From Spartobacteria bacterium (lineage in GTDB: Bacteria; Verrucomicrobiota; Verrucomicrobiia; Chthoniobacterales; Chthoniobacteraceae): a stretch of 42,571 bases of DNA. Both the position numbers and the translations under genes were made by a program. Below, piece by piece: positions 8,708-18,331 of this stretch (within the stretch, counting starts at the first letter, position 1; each line of letters opens with the position of its first letter). The notes beneath the pieces were generated by a model. The model searched no databases. It had not been told where the DNA came from and saw only the letters and a list, made by a program, of their open reading frames with translations. Location: positions 1 through 42,571 of the forward strand of contig JANXZI010000459.1 in assembly GCA_025355595.1 (NCBI GenBank), given 5' to 3'.

Positions 8708-8795
8708 AACGACACCGTTGGAACCGATGCACCCAAATCCGCCGTCCAAAATCGCGAGGCCGTCGCGCCCGGATTGAGAGCACGGGGCAAACTCG

Positions 8796-10448
8796 CTACT
8801 CGATCATCTCGCCCCACACCCGCTCCTCAAGCTGAAGGGCGGCGTCACTGAGATCGCTGCTCTTGAATTTTTCGTATTGCGCGGAGACGTCGCTCCACGC
8901 GCGGACTCGCAACTTCACACGGTCGCCGGGACGCAGGCTCGCGGCGCGAGTCCATTTTTGCGCAAGCATGGACCAGGTGCAGACCAGGGCCTGCGTGGCA
9001 TCGGCACCCTCGATGTCCACGAGGTGCGCGGTGAGGATGTGCTCCGCGTAGGGCACGGTGCCGGGACGCGGGACGCTGGAGATCGCGGCGACGGTACCGG
9101 TGACGGTCTTCCACTCGCCGGGCTGTGGGTTAAAAAATTTCGACGGCTGCGGCGTGCCGAGATCGAGCGGGAGGAGTTTCCAGTCGCCGATGGCGAGTTC
9201 GCGCGTGGCGAATTCCCACACGACGATCTTTTTTCCGGCGAGGCGGTCACGACCGCGCGCGAGTTCGCGCTGCAAATGGTCACGCGTGGCGAAGGAGCCG
9301 TCGCTGTTGCGGAGGATGCAGTCGAGCGGCTGGCCGAGCGCGCGGCTGAGGTGCTCGGCAAATCCGGCGGCCTCGCCCCAGCCCATCGCTTCGAGCGAGA
9401 AGATGTTCGCAAAGCTGTCGCCGAGGAGCAACACGCTCGCATCGGTGCTCGGACGCCACAGGCCGTTGCCGGCGGGGACTTGGTGAATCGTGACGGTCTG
9501 CGGACGGAAAAATTGCTGTGACTCCCCGAGGCCGAGCAGACCGGCGATGTCGCCGAGAGCGGAAATTTGCCTTTCGGTCACGGGAGTTTCGACAGCGGGG
9601 CCGGGCTGGATTTTCGCGGCGAGTTTTTGCGCGATGAATTCCATCGCCTCGGGCCGCCAGTGGGTGTCGGTCTCAAGATATTGCGGCGCGGTTTTGCGCG
9701 CGAGGAGCAGTGGTGTCGGATCGAACACGCGCACCTTTGCGCTCGCGAGACGTGCGAGGAATTCCGGGTGGGAGACATTGTGCAGCGCGGTGGCCGGGCG
9801 TGCACCGAGCTTGTCGCCCTCGATGCACGGCTTCACAGGCATGGGCATGACGATGAGTTCGATGCCGCGCTTCGCAAGCTGGTCGCGGAAATGCACGATG
9901 CCCTTCACCGGGTCGGGCTGGATGTGCGCGTCGTGCGCGCGCTGCCGGAGCCGCGCGGGGTCGAGGAAGGCCGGACCGGTGATGTATTCCACGTCGCTCC
10001 GGTAAAAGAGCCATCCGTCGCGGCCAATGGAGGCCTGCTCGGTGCCGCTGTGCAGCATTCCCGTGAGCACGCCCTGCACGCGCGGACGCAGCGCCTTGGC
10101 GATGACGGACTGCTTTTCGAGATCCTTCTCCGCGGCCTTGATGTGCTCGGCTTTCGGAATCAGCTCCCAAAAATCCGAGGCCGATCGCGCGGCGCGAATT
10201 TTTGCCGCTGACGGCAGCACACCGGGCATCTCGAAGATGGGTTGCCGCGCGACGATCTGCGCAGCGATCACCGCCATGATCGTGAGCAGGAATGCCACGA
10301 TGAGCAGCGGGCGCGCACCGGGTGAAAAATCCGTGCGGCCCAGCGCGAGTTCGGCCTCGTCCTCGCGCGACATTTTGCGCTTCGTCTCGGGCGTCGGCTC
10401 GCCGTAGCTCGGCAGCGAGTGCTCGGGTGGTGTCGGCGGTTTGCTCAT
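8796..10448 (-). CDS. AlgX/AlgJ-like SGNH O-acetyltransferase-type protein
   Basis: 550 aa. N-terminal TM, DGWLFYRSDVEYITGP, ETDTHWRPEAMEFIAQ and LLLGDSFANIFS motifs. Its start overlaps the MBOAT gene stop (TGATG). Confidence 0.82.
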   Translation of the reverse strand: MSKPPTPPEHSLPSYGEPTPETKRKMSREDEAELALGRTDFSPGARPLLIVAFLLTIMAVIAAQIVARQPIFEMPGVLPSAAKIRAARSASDFWELIPKAEHIKAAEKDLEKQSVIAKALRPRVQGVLTGMLHSGTEQASIGRDGWLFYRSDVEYITGPAFLDPARLRQRAHDAHIQPDPVKGIVHFRDQLAKRGIELIVMPMPVKPCIEGDKLGARPATALHNVSHPEFLARLASAKVRVFDPTPLLLARKTAPQYLETDTHWRPEAMEFIAQKLAAKIQPGPAVETPVTERQISALGDIAGLLGLGESQQFFRPQTVTIHQVPAGNGLWRPSTDASVLLLGDSFANIFSLEAMGWGEAAGFAEHLSRALGQPLDCILRNSDGSFATRDHLQRELARGRDRLAGKKIVVWEFATRELAIGDWKLLPLDLGTPQPSKFFNPQPGEWKTVTGTVAAISSVPRPGTVPYAEHILTAHLVDIEGADATQALVCTWSMLAQKWTRAASLRPGDRVKLRVRAWSDVSAQYEKFKSSDLSDAALQLEERVWGEMIE

Positions 10449-11923
10449 CAGAATATGAAATAGATGAACGGATTATATTCCTGCGTGGCGAGGACCACCA
10501 GCGCGAGCCAGCCGAGCGCGATGCACACCGCGGCCTTTCCGAGCGTGATGCGCTGCGTCCAGTCCCACGTCTGCCGCCCCGCCCAGATGACGATCGCGGC
10601 GAGCACGAGCGCGAGGAGGAGATACGGCTGGAAGAGCACGCCGGAGATGAGCCGCGCGCCGTCGGGCAGCGCGCGCGCACCAAACATGTCGGCGAGATAG
10701 CCGAGCGCGCGCGGCAGATCCGCGGCGCGGAAAAATACCCAGCCGAGCATGACAATCACAAACGTGACGCCGATGCGGAACGGGCGAGGGAGACGCTTGT
10801 AAAAATTCTCGCGTCCGGCGGCGCGCTCCGCGGCGAGCATCCCGCCGTGGATGCCGCCCCAGATGATGAAATTCCACGACGCACCGTGCCACAGGCCGCC
10901 GAGCAGCATCGTGATCACGAGATTGAAATAGATACGCGCTTTGCTGCCGCGGTTGCCACCGAGCGGGATGTAGAGGTATTCGCGCAGCCAGGTGGAGAGA
11001 GAGATGTGCCAGCGCCGCCAGAAGTCGGTGATCGATTGCGCGCGATACGGCGCGTCGAAATTTTTCGCGAAGATGAAGCCGAACATGAGGCCGAGGCCGA
11101 TGGCCATGTCGGAGTAGCCGCTGAAGTCGAAGTAGATCTGGAATGAGTAGCCCGTCGCGCCGACCCACGCCTCGAGCGGGCCGCGCGAGAGCGCATCGAA
11201 GGCGGTGTCGGCGATCTTTCCGCACGGGTTCGCGAGGAGGATTTTCTTCGCGAGGCCCATGAGGAAGAACGCCGCGCCGCGCGCGAATTTTTCACTCGTG
11301 AGCGTGCGCTGCCGGAGCTGCTCGGCGAGGAAGGAGAACTTCAGGATCGGCCCGGCGACGAGGTGCGGGAGCATTGAGACGAAGCACGAGAAGTCCACGA
11401 AGTTGGCCATCGCCTTCGCGTCGCCGCGATACACGTCAATGATGTAGCTGAGCGCCTGGAACGTGTAGAAGCTGATGCCGAGCGGCAGCACGATGCGCAG
11501 CGCGGGATCCCACTGCATGTGGCCGAGGCCGACCGAGCCGAGCAGCGCGTTGAAGGCTTCGAGGCCAAAATTGAAATACTTGAAAAAGCCAAGCGCGAGG
11601 AGATTGCTGACGATGGAGCCGAGCAGCGCGCGGTGCTGCGTTCGGCTGCGCGGTGCGCCCGGCACGAGGGTCGGCGCATCCTTTCCGCGGGCACGCCACA
11701 CGCGCCAGTCGTCGTGCGCGATCATGAGGCTGAGCAGCCAGTCGAGCGATGTCGTGACAAACATCAGCACGACGAAACGCGGCTCGGCCCAGCCGTAAAA
11801 AGTGTAGCCGGTGAGGACGAGCCACAGATTCCGCGCACGCTGCGGCGCGGGCTTCAGCAGGTAGTACCCGAGCAGCGTGAGCGGCAGGAAAAAATAGATG
11901 AAGATGTGCGAGCTGAAAACCAT
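10448..11923 (-). CDS. MBOAT family O-acyltransferase (AlgI-like)
   Basis: Starts MVFSSHIFIYFFLPLTLLGYYLL; DFWRRWHISLSTWLREYLYIPLGGNRG; catalytic-region GGLWHGASWNFIIWGGIHGG. Confidence 0.95.
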   Translation of the reverse strand: MVFSSHIFIYFFLPLTLLGYYLLKPAPQRARNLWLVLTGYTFYGWAEPRFVVLMFVTTSLDWLLSLMIAHDDWRVWRARGKDAPTLVPGAPRSRTQHRALLGSIVSNLLALGFFKYFNFGLEAFNALLGSVGLGHMQWDPALRIVLPLGISFYTFQALSYIIDVYRGDAKAMANFVDFSCFVSMLPHLVAGPILKFSFLAEQLRQRTLTSEKFARGAAFFLMGLAKKILLANPCGKIADTAFDALSRGPLEAWVGATGYSFQIYFDFSGYSDMAIGLGLMFGFIFAKNFDAPYRAQSITDFWRRWHISLSTWLREYLYIPLGGNRGSKARIYFNLVITMLLGGLWHGASWNFIIWGGIHGGMLAAERAAGRENFYKRLPRPFRIGVTFVIVMLGWVFFRAADLPRALGYLADMFGARALPDGARLISGVLFQPYLLLALVLAAIVIWAGRQTWDWTQRITLGKAAVCIALGWLALVVLATQEYNPFIYFIF

Positions 11924-12056
11924 TCGGCGATTGCGCAGGTGCGGACGCGCAGGCGCGGACGATGGGACAGGTGGCTTGCAAAATGGAAGTTGAAACCTGC
12001 GCAACTTTCGCTAGACGAAGCGGCCCTTGCGCGCGCCTGTCTCACCACTCCGATTC

Positions 12057-13067
12057 ATGAAATTTTCCGTCTTCCTAATCCTCGCCTGCTGCGCCGCCGT
12101 GACGTGCGCAAATGCCGGGCCTCCGCGCGCGGAATTTGGGGCGGCGTTTGCGGCGGCCGAGAAGGCGAAGGCGAGCGTCGTCGCGGGCACGGATGGCTGG
12201 CTCTTTCTTTCCTCCGAGCTGCGGATGCTGTCGTTCGATCGTTTCTGGGGGGACGCGGCGGCGAAGGTGAGCCGCTCGCCGAAACCGGACGCGGCGGATC
12301 CGATCCCGGCGATCGTGGATTTTCACACGCAGTTGAAGGCGCGCGGCATTCATCTGCTGCTCGTGCCAGTGCCTCCGAAGGCGGCGATCTACCCGGAGAA
12401 AATTCTTGGCGCAGCGGCGGAGGGATCGCTCGCACCGCTCACGGAATTTTACGCCGCGCTGAAAACGGCGGGCGTCGAGGTGCTCGACCTCGCGCCGCTC
12501 ATGCTCGCGGCGAAGACCGGCGAGCACGGCCCGGTGTTCTGCGCGACGGACACGCACTGGTCCGGCAGCGGCTGCGTCCTCGCAGCGCAGGCGATCGGAA
12601 AGGCCATCGGCGATAAGCTCCCGCTGAAACTGACCGCCAAATTTTCCACGGAATGGAAGACGCTCGCGATTCACGGCGACCTGCTCGATCTGCCCGGCGC
12701 GGGCGGCAAAGGGAAAGGCGATGAAAAAATATCGGTGCGATCCGTGAGCGGCGCGAGCGGCGCGGCGGTCGAGCCGGATCCCGCCAGCCCGGTACTGCTG
12801 ATCGGCGACAGCCACACGCTCGTCTTCCACGATTTTCTCGCGGAGCGCGCGGGCCTGCTCGACCAGCTCGCGGCGGAACTTGGCATCGCGCCGGATCTCA
12901 TCGGAACCAAAGGCTCTGGCGCGACCACGGTGCGCGGAAATCTTTTCCGCAAGAGCATCAAGGATCCCGCCTACCTCTCGAAGAAAAAGGTCGTCGTGTG
13001 GTGCTTCACCGCGCGGGAATTCACCGAGGCAGACTCCGGCTGGCAGAAGTTGCCGGTGGCGAAGTGA
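12057..13067 (+). CDS. Second AlgX/AlgJ-like SGNH protein, secreted
   Basis: 336 aa. Signal peptide, GTDGWLFLSSELRML, ATDTHWSGSG, LLIGDSHTLVFHDF. Confidence 0.82.
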   Translation: MKFSVFLILACCAAVTCANAGPPRAEFGAAFAAAEKAKASVVAGTDGWLFLSSELRMLSFDRFWGDAAAKVSRSPKPDAADPIPAIVDFHTQLKARGIHLLLVPVPPKAAIYPEKILGAAAEGSLAPLTEFYAALKTAGVEVLDLAPLMLAAKTGEHGPVFCATDTHWSGSGCVLAAQAIGKAIGDKLPLKLTAKFSTEWKTLAIHGDLLDLPGAGGKGKGDEKISVRSVSGASGAAVEPDPASPVLLIGDSHTLVFHDFLAERAGLLDQLAAELGIAPDLIGTKGSGATTVRGNLFRKSIKDPAYLSKKKVVVWCFTAREFTEADSGWQKLPVAK

Positions 13068-13085
13068 AAAAAATGCGCGGCACAT

Positions 13086-14702
13086 TTGCTGCGCAACCGA
13101 GCAAACAACTTGATTCGTGAGATGCAGATTCGTTTAAGGACACCAGTGGAGCACCCATCAACCGACCAACCCGCGCGACACGCGCACGACGCCGTGAGTA
13201 ACTGCACGCCCGGAGCACTCAGGCAATTCGCAGTGTGGGTGATGGCAGTATCGCTGATCATCGCGCAGGCGGCGACGGGGGCCCCGCGGCCCGTCGTGAA
13301 GAATTCCGGAGCCGACGAGGTGGCCGAAATCGGAATTCCAAAGGCGCGCGCGGTGTCCCTCCCAAAGACGGACTCGGCTTCCAAGTCCTCAAAAAAACAC
13401 ACCCCCGTGCCGCCGAAAGCCAAGCCGGTGCAGGACACTGCGAAGGCCAGGCCTCCGGGGAAAATAAGGCTCGGCGACGAGCAGTGGTTTGGCGCGGCCT
13501 CATCCATTGATCCCGTCACGGAGATCGCCGTCGCACTCACCATTCAGCTTCGCAAGACCGCCATCACCGCAGAGTCGGCACAAGGCCTCTCCGTGCTGAT
13601 CATCGGCGATTCGCTCAGCCTCTGCGGATTCGGGCAGCGCCTCGACGGACGCTTCCGGAAATCACCGCAGTTCAAATCCATCTACACCTACATGACCTGC
13701 GGCACCGTGCCCCTGAGCTGGCTGAAGGTGGGCGGCTACCCGAATGCGAAGACGTGCTGCGGGTTTTTCACCATCGAGTCCGACGAGGACGGCGGCTCAC
13801 CGATCATCCTCGAGGACACCTACGGCAACAAGCGCGGGACGAAACCGAAGCCGCATCAGGTCCCGAAGATCGAGGATCTGCTGGAACACGCAAAGCCCGA
13901 CATCCTCATCGTGCAGACGGGCACGAACTTCTTCGACCTTTTCACGGATGGAAAATCCATCAGCGCGGAGCGCCACGAGAGGGCCCTCAAGAGCCAGGTC
14001 GTCCCGTTCATGCGCGAGGTGCTGAAGACGCATTCGTCGCTGCGCAAAATTTATTGGATCGGCTCGCCCACCTCGGGCCGAGTCACGGCGGACATCCAGG
14101 ACTTTGTCTTCGAGCGATCCTGCAAGTTCACCGCCCCGGTGGCCACGGTGATCGATAGCCGCACGCTCATCACGTATCCATTCACCGGCCTGCAGCGGGA
14201 TCACGAACACTTCGGTGGCGCAGACATGAACCGCTGGGCCGACCGCGTGTTCGAGCGCGTGATGGGCGACCTCACCTTTCGCCCGCTGCCAGCGGTGATC
14301 ACCGCACAAGTCCCGGTGGAGGAGAAGTCGGCGGTGCCCAGCCCGGCCGCCGACGACAAGTCGATCTCGGTCAAAGCCAAACTCGCCTTCAAGTCGCCGC
14401 CGCTGCGCGTGGAGAAAATCCCGTACGGGGAGTCGTTGGTGGCTTACGTTTACGACGTCGTGCAGGTGCTGAAGGGCGATTACGCGGAACAGCAGATCCT
14501 CGTGATGCACCCTGCGCACATCCGGCGACAGGCGCAGTCCCTGAGCAAATACAAGATCGGCTCGACGTACGAACTTCGGGTGAAGGAGGTGGATGGAACG
14601 CCGTGGGCGACCACCAAGTCGAGCGACCAAAGCGAGCATCCCGAATTGCTCCACTTCATCCAAGTCGCGGACGAACGCAAACTGCCCTCCCGCGGCAAGT
14701 GA
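13086..14702 (+). CDS. SGNH/GDSL-type hydrolase-like secreted protein with C-terminal extension
   Basis: VLIIGDSLSLCGFGQRLDGRF, IVQTGTNFFDLF. Start uncertain (13086 or ATG at 13122). Confidence 0.72.
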   Translation: MLRNRANNLIREMQIRLRTPVEHPSTDQPARHAHDAVSNCTPGALRQFAVWVMAVSLIIAQAATGAPRPVVKNSGADEVAEIGIPKARAVSLPKTDSASKSSKKHTPVPPKAKPVQDTAKARPPGKIRLGDEQWFGAASSIDPVTEIAVALTIQLRKTAITAESAQGLSVLIIGDSLSLCGFGQRLDGRFRKSPQFKSIYTYMTCGTVPLSWLKVGGYPNAKTCCGFFTIESDEDGGSPIILEDTYGNKRGTKPKPHQVPKIEDLLEHAKPDILIVQTGTNFFDLFTDGKSISAERHERALKSQVVPFMREVLKTHSSLRKIYWIGSPTSGRVTADIQDFVFERSCKFTAPVATVIDSRTLITYPFTGLQRDHEHFGGADMNRWADRVFERVMGDLTFRPLPAVITAQVPVEEKSAVPSPAADDKSISVKAKLAFKSPPLRVEKIPYGESLVAYVYDVVQVLKGDYAEQQILVMHPAHIRRQAQSLSKYKIGSTYELRVKEVDGTPWATTKSSDQSEHPELLHFIQVADERKLPSRGK

Positions 14703-14728
14703 CCGCCCGCACGCGCCACGACCTTCCC

Positions 14729-15490
14729 ATGCCCAAGTCCTTCCGCCTTCTCCGCGTGCTGCTCGCCGCGCTGCTCCTCGCAGCATCACCCGTCGTGTCC
14801 GGCGCCGATCGCATCCTCATGATCGGCGACTCCATGACCGTCGGCGGATTCGGCGAGCAGGTTCAGGATTCGCTCGTCGCACGCTACGGCACGCAGAATG
14901 TCTTCGTGTATGGCTCATGCGGATCCTCGCCGCAGCACTGGCTCACGGCGGAGCCGCAGCACGTCACGAAATGCGGCTACCGCGAGCGGACGCCGCAGCG
15001 CACCATCGTCCTCGACTACAAGGAAGGCCGCCGGCCGCCGCCGGTCGCGACGCCGAAGATCGACCGCCTGCTCTGGATGCACAAGCCACAGATTGTCATC
15101 GTGCAACTCGGCACCAATTGGTTCGACGACCTGCTTGGGCGCGGCAGCGACGAGGAAATAAAGAAAATGGCGCAATCACTCGACCGCCTGGGCGCCTCGC
15201 TGCGTGGCCGGCAAGTGATCTGGGTGCTGCCGCCCGACTGCACAAAATTTCCGAAAAACGTGCAGGCCACGGTGCGCGCGCTGATCCTGCGCGCCGCAAA
15301 AATCTGGCGCTTTGAAGTGATCGAATCCCTGCCCCTCACGCACTACGTGAACGGACGGACCGGCAGCGATGGAGTCCACTACAACACCGACGAGGCGAAG
15401 GATTGGGGACGCGGAGTGATGAAGCAGCTCCAGAAAAAAATCCGCACGGACGGCGGGCCGCGCGTCTTTTTCTCCGACGACAAAGGGTAA
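14729..15490 (+). CDS. SGNH/GDSL-type hydrolase, secreted, divergent paralogue of the preceding gene
   Basis: Signal peptide MPKSFRLLRVLLAALLLAASPVVSGAD; ILMIGDSMTVGGFGEQV; IVQLGTNWFDDL; DGVHYN. Confidence 0.8.
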   Translation: MPKSFRLLRVLLAALLLAASPVVSGADRILMIGDSMTVGGFGEQVQDSLVARYGTQNVFVYGSCGSSPQHWLTAEPQHVTKCGYRERTPQRTIVLDYKEGRRPPPVATPKIDRLLWMHKPQIVIVQLGTNWFDDLLGRGSDEEIKKMAQSLDRLGASLRGRQVIWVLPPDCTKFPKNVQATVRALILRAAKIWRFEVIESLPLTHYVNGRTGSDGVHYNTDEAKDWGRGVMKQLQKKIRTDGGPRVFFSDDKG

Positions 15491-15546
15491 GCGCTCGGAG
15501 CCTGTCATCCTGCGGATGGCGAATCGGTTTTCGGTTTTGGCGGCTG

Positions 15547-15637
15547 TGATGGGTGACTGGCGAACAGTGACTGGTCTTTCGGATTTCACGGGGCGAACCC
15601 GGACGGCCACCAGTCAGTTTTCACCAGTCACCCATCA
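15547..15637. repeat. Inverted repeat between convergent genes
   Basis: tgatgggtgactggcgaacagtgactgg vs reverse complement tgatgggtgactggtgaaaactgactgg (28-nt arms, few mismatches). Confidence 0.85.
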
Positions 15638-15669
15638 CCGCCGCATCAACTGACCGCTGACAGGCAGCT

Positions 15670-16611
15670 TTACCCGGGAAAGCCCGCGTGCCGCTCCGCC
15701 AGATGTCGGATGATCCCGTGCAGCAGCGCCAGTCGCGGCATCTTCGCGCCCGCGGCGACACCCTGCCGCAGCGGCTCGCCCCAGATCGCCTCCACCTCCA
15801 CGGGCCGGCCGAGTTCGTAGTCAATCATTGAGGATGGCTTGTAGTCTCCCATCGAGCCACTGCGCTCGATCTGCCAGTCCGCAAATGAATCCGGGATCGC
15901 GTGTCCGAGGCCCCGAGCGGCATCGAGCAATTCATCCATCAGCGCGCGCGCCTCCGCTCGGAGCACCGCGTCCGCGAGCACATCCGCGACGTTGGCAAGC
16001 GCCCCAATCGACAGGCCGTTGAAGGGCACATTCCACATCAGCTTCCGCCAGCGCTCACCATCGAGGTCGCCCACCGCCTTCGCCTCCACGCCCACAGCGC
16101 TGAACGCATCCGCAATCCCGCGCACGCGCTCCGACACAGGCCGCCCAGATTCGCCGATCGAAATCGAACCGTGATCCAAATGCCGGATCACACCCGGCGC
16201 AGTGCGGTTGATACACACAAAGCAGAGCCCTCCCATCACGCGCTCCGCGCCCCATCGCCCGCTGAGAAACGCCTCGTTGCCAAGCCCGTTTTGCAAAGTG
16301 AGCAGCGCCGTCCGCGAGCCGATGAGCGGCGGCAGCAGGCGCACGAGTTCCGCATTCGCCGTCGCCTTCAGTGCGATGATCACGAGATCCGCCGTGCCGA
16401 TTTCCTCCGACGTCGCCGCACACTGCACGCGCGGCAGATACACGTCGCCGCCCTTCGTGAAAATCCTCAGCCCATCGCGCCGCACCGTATCGAGATCCGC
16501 CCGCATCAAGAAATGCACATCGTGCCCCCCGTGCGCGAGCATCCCGCCGTAATAGCATCCGACCGCGCCGGAACCGACGACTGCGATTTTCCCGAGCGGA
16601 CTTTGATTCAT
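15670..16611 (-). CDS. panE: 2-dehydropantoate 2-reductase (ketopantoate reductase family)
   Basis: KIAVVGSGAVGCYYGGMLAHGGHDVHFLMR nucleotide-binding motif; ALLTLQNGLGNE; RWRKLMWNVPFNGLS. Confidence 0.9.
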   Translation of the reverse strand: MNQSPLGKIAVVGSGAVGCYYGGMLAHGGHDVHFLMRADLDTVRRDGLRIFTKGGDVYLPRVQCAATSEEIGTADLVIIALKATANAELVRLLPPLIGSRTALLTLQNGLGNEAFLSGRWGAERVMGGLCFVCINRTAPGVIRHLDHGSISIGESGRPVSERVRGIADAFSAVGVEAKAVGDLDGERWRKLMWNVPFNGLSIGALANVADVLADAVLRAEARALMDELLDAARGLGHAIPDSFADWQIERSGSMGDYKPSSMIDYELGRPVEVEAIWGEPLRQGVAAGAKMPRLALLHGIIRHLAERHAGFPG

Positions 16612-16711
16612 CGCCGGCCATTCAAATTCCGCAATCCGCACTCCGCAATCCACATTCCGCCGCCACCCACAGCTATTCAAAAGTCAAAATCCAACATTCA
16701 AAATCCGGGAG

Positions 16712-16784
<73 letters not shown>

Positions 16785-16858
16785 GTTTACAGAGAAAATT
16801 CGCACTTCACAGAACCATTTCTCCCAGCTTTTTCTCGGTCGTTTTCCACGGCCCCGGC

Positions 16859-17560
16859 ATGAGTGCGGCCCTGCCTGTGAAAACTTGGAACCCAACCCGT
16901 GTGCAAAATCTCGTCCGTCATAAATCGGGCAGATACTACGCTCGAATTTTCGCCAACGGCAAGGAGACTTGGAAAAGCCTCAAGACCGACATCCTTGAAG
17001 TTGCCAGGGTGAAGCTCCGTGAAATCTCCGGCTCCATCGAAAAAGCGGCTCACGCCGGCCACGCCGAGCAGCGCGAAAAAATGAAGATGGAAGACTGCAG
17101 AGTGATTTTCACAAACGGATCGACGACGGATTTGGTCTGCGCGGAAGGGGTAAGCTGATGCGCCGAATCGGCGAGGGCACCAAAACACAACCGCAAGCAA
17201 ACTCTCGTCGCCTTGCGGCGTTCATGGGCCGCACTGGCGGAAAAAAACGTCCGCAAGATTACCGAGCGCGAAGTCGGGGAGTGGGCGGAGTGTTTCGCGG
17301 CGGAATATTCTCTCACTCGCTACAACAGCACCCTCGATACGCTTCGCGCCTTGTTTGAAATCGCTGTTGCGGCCGGTGCTCGCACTGAAAATCCAGCCAT
17401 GCGCATTGGACGTGTCACCGTGAAGCAGAAGCAGCTTCCATTGCCCGAGCGGGAACATTCCGCGGATTTGTGAAAACCATCCTCAGCGCTGGCGCACGGT
17501 GCTCACGCTATGGCCCGACTTTATCGGAAAACTTAAAGCAATGTCTTCAGCCTGGGAGTT
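16859..17560 (+). pseudogene. Decayed tyrosine recombinase / integrase
   Basis: SGRYYARIFANGKETWKSLKTDILEVARVKLREI is an integrase N-terminal arm. After an in-frame TGA at 17156-17158 the same frame continues SWAALAEKNVRKITEREVGEWAE...YNSTLDTLRALFEIAVAAGARTENPAMRIGRV...LPEREH. It then shifts frame (VKTILSAGARCSRYGP) and no catalytic R..HxxR..Y region is recognisable. Confidence 0.78.
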
Positions 17561-17685
17561 CATTTCCCGACCGCAAATGCGCGGGAAAGCTAGCCCGCCT
17601 GCGATCCGCAGGGCGCAAAATCCCTCTGAATACGTTTCGTATAATCGGCTTCGCGACTTCTGCGTGAATCTAGTTCAACACGCGT

Positions 17686-18033
17686 TTAGGACGCTGGCCG
17701 ATGGTCGTGAGGTAGGGCGCTTTTTTGCGTGGCGTGCCAGAGCTTCGACACACCGTAGATGAGCGCCGCGGGCTTCAACATCAGCAGCGCAAGGTGGATC
17801 ACTCCGCCGAGGATGCGCGTAGTCGGGAGGACTCGCAGCGCGTACCCTGCGCCGAGTGCGGATAGGACCGTCTGGTGCGGGTGGAGTTGGGTGTACGCGC
17901 CCAAGTCGTCGAGGCAATGCTGCGCGGTTGTCTTGAGCGCAGCAAGGTGGTCTTGAATGAACTGCTCGGGGCTGCGGGCCGGAGTTGCCGCGGCCTCCGA
18001 GCCGGGGCCGGGTGCTGGATTCGTGGGGGACAT
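17686..18033 (-). CDS. Small membrane-associated hypothetical protein
   Basis: 115-aa ORF with hydrophobic C-terminal half, 7 bp downstream of the YqjD-like gene and on the same strand. Confidence 0.55.
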   Translation of the reverse strand: MSPTNPAPGPGSEAAATPARSPEQFIQDHLAALKTTAQHCLDDLGAYTQLHPHQTVLSALGAGYALRVLPTTRILGGVIHLALLMLKPAALIYGVSKLWHATQKSALPHDHRPAS

Positions 18034-18040
18034 GGCGCAG

Positions 18041-18331
18041 TTAGTCGAGGTGCAGCTTGTGGCCCCAGCGCTTGAAGAATCTGCCCGTCTTATGGGTGTA
18101 ATCGTCCTGATCTTCGCGCGCCATGGCCCAGCCGATGAGTACGCCGAGGAGCAGGCCTCCGCCGAAAACGCTGAGCACGGAAGTCCCGGGATGGTCGCGC
18201 ACGTAGCGCTCGCCGGTGTGCAGCACCTCTCCGGCCTTTTCTTTCGTCGCCTCCCAAGCCTTGGCCGCGCCCTCCGCGACAGTCTGAGGTGGCGTGGGGG
18301 TGGTGGGATTCGTGGGATTTTCGTAGTTCAT
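18041..18331 (-). CDS. DUF883/YqjD-ElaB-like membrane protein
   Basis: AWEATKEKAGEVLHTGERYVRDHPGTSVLSVFGGGLLLGVLIGWAMAR: amphipathic helix, RDHP and C-terminal TM typical of YqjD/ElaB. Confidence 0.7.
   Translation of the reverse strand: MNYENPTNPTTPTPPQTVAEGAAKAWEATKEKAGEVLHTGERYVRDHPGTSVLSVFGGGLLLGVLIGWAMAREDQDDYTHKTGRFFKRWGHKLHLD

Noticed and set aside
6887-8749. 620-aa minus-strand ORF opposite the GT39 gene
   Set aside because: Low-complexity Glu/Arg/Gly-rich shadow frame. The plus strand has coherent GT39 transmembrane sequence.
16615-16708. Tandem tccgcaatccgcactccgcaatcc and attcaaaagtcaaaatccaacattcaaaatcc upstream of panE
   Set aside because: Short degenerate direct repeats without an inverted partner; too weak to call as an element, though they resemble the arm composition of other repeats here.
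17156-17158. In-frame TGA in the integrase as possible recoding (selenocysteine)
   Set aside because: A further frameshift and loss of the catalytic domain follow, so decay is the simpler explanation.
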